Part shown: positions 56,241 to 64,000 of the stretch, in pieces | Position numbering within the stretch: the first letter of the stretch is position 1 | Layout of the letters: each line of letters starts with the position of its first letter | Assembly (NCBI RefSeq): GCF_003573695.1 | Contig: NC_039361.1 | Location: 92,522,149 to 92,586,148, forward strand | Direction of reading: 5' to 3' | Length of the DNA: 64,000 nucleotides | Source: Papaver somniferum | Taxonomy: Eukaryota; Streptophyta; Magnoliopsida; Ranunculales; Papaveraceae | Position numbers and translations under genes: made by a program | Notes under the pieces: model-generated | The model's database searches: none | The model's input: the letters and a program-made list of their open reading frames with translations, nothing else | Told to the model about the DNA's origin: nothing

Positions 56241-56542
56241 ACCCGCTACACAGCTGGTCATATAATAACAGAGAAAGAGAGACCCGCTACACAACTGGTC
56301 ATTTTTTTAGACCCGCTACACAGCTGGTCATATTTTTTTATTTTTTTTATATTTTTTTAGACCCGCTACACAGCTGGTCATATAATGCAAGAATAAAAAA
56401 AAATAAGACCCGCTACACATCTGGTCATAACCATAATAATCAATTTGTTTTCATTTTATATTTCTCAATTTTTTTTTAGACCCGCTACACAGCTGGTCAT
56501 AATATGCAAGAAAAAGGAACAGACCCGCTACACAGCTGGTTA
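56241..56542 (-). repeat. seven-copy 20 bp motif array in element E
   Basis: The motif acccgctacacagctggtca starts at 56241, 56282, 56311, 56361, 56408, 56480 and 56523 (plus strand), with at most one change per copy, separated by AT-rich spacers of 9 to 52 bp. It lies in the 3' untranslated part, between the ORF and the polypurine tract. The core holds the palindrome CAGCTG. Confidence 0.97.
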
Positions 56543-56607
56543 TGATTTGCAAGGAATTTCCTGAAAAAATAAAGTAAAAAAGTTAACCTCTCCCCTACAC
56601 TTAAACA

Positions 56608-57460
56608 TTACATTGTCCTCAATGTAATTGAGTCATCCAATGCAAATATTAAGATGGGAAATGCAAAAGGTAAACCAAAATAAAAATAAAATAAAATAAA
56701 TATACCTACTGGAATGTATAGAAATGGATCCCCAAAAATTAACAGCCTGAAAATTTGGGGATCAACCCAAAATACAGTATTTACAAACGACAGCTTCACA
56801 ATTATGCTATGAAAATATGGTGACATTGAAACTGTCTGAAATAGAGGATTACCCCGAAACCTAGTTTTTACTTCACATGGAAGTGAGTATAGAACAAAAT
56901 ATGGGGATACTATTGGGACTGGGGAAATATCAATTGGTTCATGCACGATATCAGGAATAGGAAAGTCCTCTGGGTACTTAGATGCAAAGTAATCCAATAA
57001 CACTTTAGAAGCACGCAATTCTAACCCTAAATTAGGCAACTTTAGGAAGTCTAGGGGTCTAGAAACAACCTTTAAGTTGAGTGAATTATCTTGTGGGATA
57101 GATTCATCTATGGAATTAGGAAAATCATCCACACAATCATCCACAGGGTCATCTATATGTTCTGTTTGGAACAGAGAGTCACTACAAGATTCATCATCAT
57201 CGGCATATAATCTTTGACATTCAAGAACTCTCAATCTTTGTTCCAAACTAGGCGGTGTGTGTTTGTAATACTTCTCATATATTGTTAAAGGTGATTCTTC
57301 ACTTACCACATGTGGAGTAGAAACCTCATACCGTTGTGTACACATATATTCAGCAAGCGTCATCTCAGATGAGGTTTCCTAATAATTTGACTTTCTACGC
57401 TTATATTCTGCCAGCGTCATCTTAGATGACGTATCCCCAGAAGAAGTCATCATCCTCAAA
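56608..57460 (-). pseudogene. single ORF of element E, unassigned
   Basis: The main frame (57363-56608, 251 codons) is rich in Pro, Asp and Ser in its first two thirds and very hydrophobic at its C-terminus (FLYIPVGIFILFYFYFGLPF), which could be a membrane segment. The same frame extends upstream to an ATG near 57450, with a TAG at about 57379-57381 between. The upstream piece and the main start share the words SS(K/E)MTLAEY, an internal duplication. A splice-acceptor-like ttcttttcag lies just before. I do not recognise the family; an envelope-like or captured protein is possible. Confidence that it is more than chance is moderate. Confidence 0.5.
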
Positions 57461-57581
57461 ATGTCCCTGAAAAGAAATACATAAAGAAACACATAAAAGG
57501 AAAAAAAAATATAAAATAAAATGAAAATACTTTACAAAATAATTAAAAAAAAAAAACCTAAAAATAAATCTAAAAACAAAT

Positions 57582-57601
57582 CCGCGTCGGCAGCGCCAAA
57601 A
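57582..57601 (-). other. primer binding site of element E
   Basis: The minus strand reads TTTTGGCGCTGCCGACGCGG directly after the LTR end. It is the Athila type and closest to the site of element D at 24368. Confidence 0.88.
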
Positions 57602-59359
57602 TGATGTGATTTTTTGAAGTTGTCGTAGTAATTAAGATTCGAACTCTAAGACTTGTAAAGATTAAATTTAAAGGTTTAATGAAAATAAAAAGAAAAAGCG
57701 AGAGTTACTGGGTCTACGAATCACGAGGCTCAACATTCATTCTTCAGCAATTATCACTCAATAAATAAAATAACATCGACTCTTATTTTGCCAAATTAGA
57801 TTCTCAAAATATTAGTTATAAATCGTAAGCATGGGACATCAAACATCTAAGCAAGCATGGCCCATCAAATAAAATAATAACTAGTTAATCAAAATCATAA
57901 TTCTATTTTGATTAGTGCAAAAGTCATATAGAAAATAAAATAAATTCACTCATGTATGAAATTTGGATTCATCCGTCGACCCAGTGTAGGGGTTTAACTC
58001 CTTATATTGTAGACACACTCAAAATTCATTTTTATTGCCCAAAAGTGCTTACAAGAGGTGAAGAGATAAGAAAACTGAGTTTCACAATGCTGTAAAGCCG
58101 TTACAAAACTGTTATAATGAATATTACAGAAAACTGTTGTTCTTATCTGTCACAGAAAACTGTCGTTCTTGGTAGAAACAGTGACAGTTTTAAACGACAG
58201 ACTACAAGCATAGTCTGTTCTTCTTCTTCTTCTTTTCTGCAGCAGCAGAAAAATCTGCTCTGCAAGCCTCTGTTCCTCTCCCCAGTCACTCAATATCCTT
58301 CTCTGATCTCAGGAAACTCTATTTATACTCACAGGACTTCATAATCTTCGTAATTACTCCACAATATCCCGCAATAACTTTCATTATTCTTCACGGGAAT
58401 AATTCCCTTTTTTTATATCATTCTCACGTCTGTTGGCAGCCTACATACTCCGAACACAAAGCTGCACATATCTTGTTTGAGTTTGACTAATTGCAAGCAC
58501 GAAATATTCCAGAAATATCTTAACTGACTTGAAGAATACTTGATATATCCTCGTGTCCTGTTTTTACTCCAACTCCACGTACCTTCCCTTTTTCTTCTCC
58601 TGCACGCGCCTACAGTAGTTCAACTCTATCAAAATACGTCATACAAGTTCAACAATGTTTAAACTCTCTCAGAGACACGCCAACTCCCCAACTACAGCTC
58701 ATACATTCCGGAAATAACCGAGAAAATATCTTCCTTGTTTTATCTCATCCTTGTCTCGTGAAAACATTCCCTTTACGTGTTATTCTTCGACTGAAACTCT
58801 CCAAACAGGATCCCCACACGTTCTAGATGATGTAAAACACTTTGTAACACATGAAATCCTTGATTAAAGTAGATGAAATCCCGAGTATTCTTCACGAAGA
58901 TAATATTACCTTGTTTTCTTAAATCGGTGAAAATATCCTTCCTTTCTTGGATCAAACTTTATTACCAACCCTGTTTTGCGTCAATAGAGTAATCCTAATC
59001 CAAAACACGAGCTAACTCCGACTAAAACTCGTGCAAACCAAATCCAGGGAATTATGTTTTTTTTTCTTTCCCGCCAAAAATAGTTTCAAAAATGAAGAAG
59101 GAGATGGTAAGCCTTTAACCAGAGATGGGGCGTGAATAGCAGGTGTCCACCTGAGGTGCCCTTATAAATTGAGGTGCCCCTTATCCAAAGTGAGAGTCTT
59201 CTTAGCAAATGCCCTCCAGGGGTGCCTTTAACAACTTTTCGAGCTGATTCCAAAAATGTTTATTGCTCAAAAACACCTACAAACAAGTTTATTAGTGATA
59301 AAATGAGTCTCAGCTAATGTATTTATGGGTGAAAATGCGTCACACTTGCGTGCACATCA
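57602..59359 (-). repeat. 5' LTR of element E
   Basis: It aligns throughout with 54414-56190 with small indels and scattered substitutions. The ORF of 75 codons at 58117 recurs in the other LTR and is not a gene. Confidence 0.93.
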
Positions 59360-59665
59360 CAAAGTCTAATATAGCAAAACGACTTTTGTCTCAAGATAAG
59401 AGATAGAGTAGATAGACTTTTGAGTGATAGATAAGTTCAAGTCTCCACATACTTTTTAGTCGATGAAGTTCCACCAGTTCCTTGAGTAGTTCTTCGTCTT
59501 GTATGATGATCGCCATGGAGTTCTTGAGCTCAACTACACTTTTTATCGTAGTCCGAGACTTGGCTATAGTAGACTAGAAATCAAGACTTATAGTTCTGAT
59601 CACTAATATTGACAAACATGCTTGAGATAGCAACACATGCGAGTTCGACCAGCAATGCTCTAACA

Positions 59666-61041
59666 ATCTCCCTCTTTGTCAATTTTAGTGAAAAAACTAT
59701 CAATACATATGGAATACAAAAATAAATTAATAAAATTTTGTAGCTCCTATTCCACATGCCTAATCTTCAACATTACTCGAAATCTTCGTCACTTCCAAGT
59801 ACTCTAATGATCCCAAAGGTTGTAAGTTCAGCATCATTGTTGTTGAAAATCCGTAGTTATAACAATGAGAAAACATAATTCTCAATCATTGTTATACAGT
59901 GTCATAGTATAATTATGCAGCATAAAAGTTCAAGTGTATCACAACTTCGAAAACAATACTATGGTGATATGTATCACTCCCCCTTAGTCAATACTCCATC
60001 TCACATGGAAACCACTCCCCCTTACATAATGATCCGAAAACCATATGTATTTGTAGTGTGAACTACATATTAATTCTCCCTCTTTTTGTCAATAAAATTG
60101 GCAAAGGTACGAAAACGAGATCCTAATGAAATTTCCAAAAGAGACATTTCATGACCAAAAGAAAGCATATATCAACTTGTTTAGATGCAATCATAAAGCC
60201 GAATCTAAATGCATTCATCAAGGAGTTTATAAAGATACAAGATAACCCCTACAATATTCCACAGCCACACTCCCCACAAAGATTTGGAAATTAAGCACAA
60301 GTTCAATTAAGAACTCTCCACCATAAAATGTCATTCCCAAAAGAATAACAAGAGCGACCTTAATTTTAAAAGAAAAGAAGGATTTATTTTGACATGACAA
60401 ATCACATACGAATATGAATTTGAATCCAAAAATACTCAATTAGATTAATAACAAGAGAACCCATAATTAATCTAATCGGAAATATACAACCAAATTAACC
60501 ACAAAAATTGATGAATTTAATTGATCATGCTCGACATAAGAGAACTTACGGAGCCTCACAGTATAACATAAAAATATGGATCAGGGAAGATCAATACTAC
60601 GGAATATACAAGGATTCATTCTATTTTCCATCACTATTCACACAATGACATACAATATACATAATCCTTGTCAACAAAAGTTCATCCTATCTTCCATCAA
60701 TAATGACATAATAGGCTCCAAACTTTTGTATTGTCAAAAGTTCATTTATTCTTTTATCAATACATGCATATCGACATCTGAAAGACTTAACTTTTGACAA
60801 GGTATGGGACAATCACAGTTCACAGACGTAAACACACATATCCCATAAAAAATTGCAATATGTAAAACCATAAAGATTAATACTGCAAAATCATCTTCCA
60901 AACAATTTTTTTTAGAATTTTAAAAAATAAACCTAAAAACATGAAGATGAAAACGTTGGACATAGTCATGTGTAATAACAATAATGTCCATTCCAAACCC
61001 TAGTTATTCTTCTAAACAAAACAAGAAAAAATAGAAGATTT
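59666..61041 (-). other. 3' non-coding region of element K with four polypurine tracts
   Basis: Pyrimidine-rich runs on the plus strand at 59667-59677, 59977-59986, 60014-60023 and 60075-60088 are purine tracts on the element strand, the first next to the LTR. It is homologous to M (17080-18407). Short ORFs (60227-60439, 60576-60797) are not conserved as proteins. No gene. Confidence 0.85.
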
Positions 61042-61471
61042 ACTAGACATTAAGACCTTTGAATAACTCTTTATCGTCCCCGAACTCCTTGTCGTCAACA
61101 GCCATTGGGACATAAGGTTCATGAAGATAGGAGTTAATATCAATAAACCTTCTTGAATGATATCAAACCAGGGCCTTCTGAATCTCATGAGTCTTAAAAA
61201 CAAAAGCCTTTATTTGTTGAATATCCTTTTGCATCTCCTTCAACACTTCAAGAACATCAGAAAACTTCTGAGAATTTGAAGGAAAAGCTCTAGGCTTCCT
61301 CACATTCCTTCTTTTTATTTTCAATGTCGGAGCTAACAGAGATTTCTCTTTTTCCTTCATGATTGATGGCTTGACAATCATATTAACATCTTTTCCATCA
61401 GAAGACATGATGCTTGGAGTATCCATAAGCGTATGGGTCTGTGAGAGGAAATCACAACTTAAACTCAACAA
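61042..61471 (-). pseudogene. coiled-coil 3' ORF of element K
   Basis: An ATG at 61471 opens a frame of 102 codons with a basic middle (LKIKRRNVRKPRAF) and a helical, heptad-like end (VLEVLKEMQKDIQQIKAFVF). A TGA at about 61163 is followed in the same frame by 41 more codons (INSYLHEPYVPMAVDDKEF) to a TAG near 61042. It occupies the place of the 3' ORF seen in some Sirevirus elements. I cannot assign it further. Confidence 0.45.
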
Positions 61472-61798
61472 GTAGTCTTGAGATAAAAAGAGGTTTCAGG
61501 GAAGAAAAAAAAAGAATGTAGGGTTACGCAACCTTTTAATAGGTTCGTGCACGCACAACTCTGAACCCTAGATAGAGTAGAATTGTCGAGAATAACCCTC
61601 CTTTATTGATAGACACAAAACTAAGAAAAGAAGAAAAACAAACTTTTCCTAAAGCCTGAGAGGTACACAATCTTGTCTCTTTTGATCAGAGACAGGATTT
61701 ACCAATCAACACAATCAAGTTGTGTTGCGGTGAACAACAATTTGTCCACCATTTTCCTCTTGAGAGGAATCCACAAACCTCTGTCTATCAAAGCGATT
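61472..61798 (-). other. non-coding spacer where pol would be expected
   Basis: About 330 bp between the gag tail and the 3' ORF with no coding motif on either strand. The boundaries mark the pol deletion of K or of its ancestor. Confidence 0.7.
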
Positions 61799-62200
61799 TT
61801 ACCATACTTTCTTCTCTAATGGTCTTGTTTTATCCTTAGAAACTAACTTCTTAGACGAAGATAAAATCCTACATACCTCAGTGGTCTTCTGAGCAAGTTT
61901 AAGCTTATTTGCTAATCGATTTGCTCTTCGTTGAAGTTTGTTGACATGCCTCAATTGGTGTTTGTACTTGTAACACTTTGATAGTTCATGACCCTTTGCA
62001 GAAAAATATGAGCACGTCAATCTTGGATAAAAATCAGGCATCTGAGATGTTTAAGCAGCTAGACACATAGTGGTACCTGAAACATCACATACAGAGTTTC
62101 CGAGGACAGGGTCAATTTTTTCTTCCAGATTGGTTGAATTTTCTTCTTAAAGAATATCAAGATTGATGTATGTATTGCTATAATTATCAAAATCAATATT
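61799..62200 (-). pseudogene. gag tail of element K with second Cys-rich region
   Basis: On the minus strand, an open piece starts MPDFYPRLTCSYFSAKGHEL and continues SKCYKYKHQLRHVNKLQRRA. The C...H...C spacing is like a zinc knuckle whose second Cys is changed (CSYFSAKGHELSKC), followed by a basic helix. This is the usual layout of the gag C-terminus before protease in this type. The expected protease start is absent. Confidence 0.7.
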
Positions 62201-63265
62201 TTCACAAGAAGTGCAACACTCGATTTCTCGTCTTCATTAGACTCATAGCTGTCAGATATTTCATCAAGAGTTGCAGCAAGACCTTTGTTCCCAGTGTATT
62301 TTCTACGATTTGGGCAATCGTTTGCAAAATGACCAAATCCCTTACACTTAAAGCACTGAGTCTCATATCCTCGTCATCAGTTTCATCTATGTCCATGTTT
62401 TTAAGAGGAATACGATTATGAGGTTTGACTGATGCTTTAGGCTTATCTTTGGAGAACCGTTTACTTCTCTTCAACTGAAGATCTCTAAACTGTCTTGTGA
62501 TCACCGAGAGAGATTTTTCAAGATCTTCATCCGATGAATCATTCTCAGAGTGATCGTCTTCAGAGATATACACTTTTTAGTTTTATCAAGTAATTTCGTG
62601 CCTTTTAGTGCTTTGAACGTAACATCCTTAGATTTTGGATGAATGCTCGTGATCAAAGATCTTAAGCTTCCCAACCAACATATTTCTGGAGAGATTATCA
62701 AGGTTATTTCCCTCAACGATGCCATGCTTCTTAGAGTCGTATCTAGATGGCAGCGATCTGAGAATTTCATCACAATGTCCTTTTCAGGAATAGTCTTACC
62801 CAATGCAAAAGATGCATTAACAATTTCAGACACTTTGTGATTGAACTCATCAAATGTATCTTCATCTGACATACAAAGGTTTTCCCAATCAAGGTTTTGA
62901 AGTCTAGCTTCCTTTTTACTGGTATTACCTTCGAATACGGTTTCTAAGATATTCCACGCATCTTTAGACCTAGTGCAATTTGACACATGGTGTTGAAGAT
63001 TTGGGGTAATGGCATGTATGATGGCATTCAAACCGTCGGAATTTTGCTTTGCAGCAAGTATCTCGGCAGGACTGTATTCACCAATGTTCTTGGGAACGTT
63101 TACATCTCCAAATGCCACAGCGGGAGCATCATAGCCATTAACAACATATACCCATGATTGAAAATCACGTGCTTGAAGAAAAGCTCGCATAGAAATTTTC
63201 CACCATAGGTAATTAGAGCCATCGAAGACTGGTGGTACATTAATAGCGATAGCACCTCTGTCCAT
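62201..63265 (-). pseudogene. copia gag (DUF4219/UBN2 type) of element K
   Basis: The ATG at 63265, about 50 bp after the primer site, begins MDRGAIAINVPPVFDGSNYL and WWKISMRAFLQARDF, the usual DUF4219-like start. UBN2-like blocks follow (KDAWNILETVFEGN, FDEFNHKVSEIVNASFALGK). A frameshift near 62740 and another near 62365 break the frame. The zinc knuckle CFKCKGFGHFANDC (CX2CX4HX4C) lies at 62314-62355, then NRRKYTG. It packages element RNA in the functional form; this copy is broken. Confidence 0.9.
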
Positions 63266-63314
63266 AGAGTCAGATCACTACAAACACAGACTTGTAAGTT
63301 TTTTAACGTGTTTG

Positions 63315-63330
63315 CCTGTTCTGATACCAA
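63315..63330 (-). other. primer binding site of element K
   Basis: The minus strand reads TTGGTATCAGAACAGG, one base after the LTR end, like element C's site. Confidence 0.92.
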
Positions 63331-63331
63331 T

Positions 63332-64000
63332 TGAAAAAACAGGGGTACAACAACCACACCCAATGTTTCGATTAGCAATCTATATGGACTAACTCTAATA
63401 TACTTTCAAGAGAATCAACTAGACTCAATCTTAATAAAGTATATCAAAGAGTTATATCTCTCTTTCTCGATTCAATTCTTACTCAAGCAAATAGTAATCT
63501 GCGAGTCTAATTGAATATAAGAGAAATCACTTGAACGATACCAAAGACCAATGTTCAAGTATCAATCAATTTCAATCAACAACCAAAGGTCGGATTTCCA
63601 ATCGATTGATTCTAACGCACAACCTGTGATATTTCAATTATATAAAAAAATATAATGCGGAAAAGAAATAAAACAGACACCCGAATTTTGTTAACAAGGA
63701 AACCGCAAATGCAGAAAAACCCAGAGACCTAGTCCAGATTGAACACACACTGTATTAAGCCGCTACAGACACTATCCTACTACAAACTAACTTCGGTCTG
63801 GACTGTAGTTGATCCCCAATCAATCTCACACTGATCCAAGGTACAGTTGCGCTCCTTACGTCTCTGATCCCAGCAGGATACTACGCACTTGATTGCCTTA
63901 GCTGATGTCACTCACAACTAAGAGTTGCTACGACCCAAATTCGAAGACTTTAATAAAAAAATCTGTATCACACAGAAAAGTCTACGGTAATAGATAAATC
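63332..64000 (-). repeat. 5' LTR of element K (partial, runs off the edge)
   Basis: It begins TGAAAAAACAGGGGTACAAC on the plus strand and matches 52393-53080 with few differences. The rest of the LTR lies beyond the window. Confidence 0.93.

Larger units (their letters stand above)
54414..59359 (-). mobile_element. complete non-autonomous Athila-related element E (4946 bp)
   Basis: Two LTRs (1777 and 1758 bp) flank an internal region of only 1411 bp, with an Athila-type primer site at the right and a polypurine tract at the left (minus orientation). Inside are one ORF (56608-57460) and a seven-copy motif array (56241-56542). No pol. The LTRs share blocks with Athila D (aggtgtttttgagcaata, cacccctggaggg, ataaggggcacc), and the primer site and gctcgaggactag signal also match, so a D-like Athila could serve it. 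Confidence 0.93.
52393..59665 (-). repeat. 3' LTR of element K, interrupted by element E
   Basis: The two parts are 52393-54413 and 59365-59665; together they make 2322 bp once E and the second CAAAG are left out. Ends are TGTTAGAGCATTGCTGG...CGCTTTTTCA on the minus strand. A TATA-like tatataagg (minus strand) lies near 53508-53518. The U3 part at 53985-54090 has cgagga-ctta / cgcggac-tgag repeats in place of the tacgcgtac cores of the solo LTR. Confidence 0.93.
52393..64000 (-). mobile_element. Sirevirus-like non-autonomous element K (runs off right edge)
   Basis: On the minus strand: 5' LTR from the edge to 63332, primer site 63315-63330, gag with two Cys-rich regions, a coiled-coil 3' ORF, repeated polypurine tracts, and the 3' LTR (52393-54413 plus 59365-59665, interrupted by E). 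The internal part is 3.67 kb and has no protease, integrase, reverse transcriptase or RNase H. The two LTRs differ at only a few positions in the 670 bp that can be compared, so K is fairly young. It inserted into copia L. Confidence 0.92.

Noticed and set aside
56241..56542. Seven repeated 20 bp motifs considered as a CRISPR array
   Set aside because: Spacers are AT-rich and of very unequal length (9 to 52 bp), and the array lies inside a retrotransposon with a target-site duplication.

Overview
The window looks like intergenic DNA of a eudicot plant made almost entirely of nested long terminal repeat (LTR) retrotransposons. I found no convincing single-copy host gene, no tRNA or rRNA gene and no CRISPR. 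The evidence for a plant is the set of lineages: Ty1/copia with a tRNA-iMet primer site, Sirevirus-like copia with repeated polypurine tracts, Athila-lineage gypsy, Tat-lineage gypsy with two RNase H domains, and a LINE ORF1 with a DUF4283 domain. The LTR sequences recall opium poppy (Papaver) repeats to me, but that is memory and unproven. Family letters below (A to M) are local labels.

Layout. 1-2817: minus-strand copia element A, running off the left edge, inserted into a LINE ORF1 (2818-3463), itself inside the remains of Sirevirus-like element B (3464-3721, 13068-15119). B also holds element C (3722-13067; two 2.8 kb LTRs, target-site duplication AAAGT), which lacks pol. 15120-16740: decayed minus-strand Athila piece. 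16741-18678: 3' part of Sirevirus-like element M. 18679-42895: Tat-lineage element F on the minus strand. Between its integrase and its 3' LTR it carries two plus-strand (antisense) genes. One is an acidic ORF broken by a complete Athila element D (22691-33735, TSD CTAAG). The other is an intact-looking three-exon gene of 283 codons (34698-35690). A solo Sirevirus-like LTR (38712-41106, TSD CTTAT) splits F's reverse transcriptase.

42896-47618: rearranged LTR pieces, an oppositely oriented Tat 5' end with the start of gag (H), and a 1.7 kb G-poor tract. 47619-52392: a Sirevirus-type copia pol (L) split by a 3.36 kb solo LTR (47787-51149, TSD TTCTC) that holds a second G-poor tract. 52393-64000: Sirevirus-like element K on the minus strand. 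Its 3' LTR was hit by a compact non-autonomous Athila relative E (54414-59359, TSD CAAAG), and its 5' LTR runs off the right edge.

How the parts relate. B, C, K and M show LTRs, primer site, gag pieces and repeated polypurine tracts but no pol where their internal regions are complete (C, K). L is a possible source of enzymes for them. E looks like a derivative served by a D-like Athila. F is the platform for most of the middle of the window, and its antisense gene is the most interesting possible functional unit.
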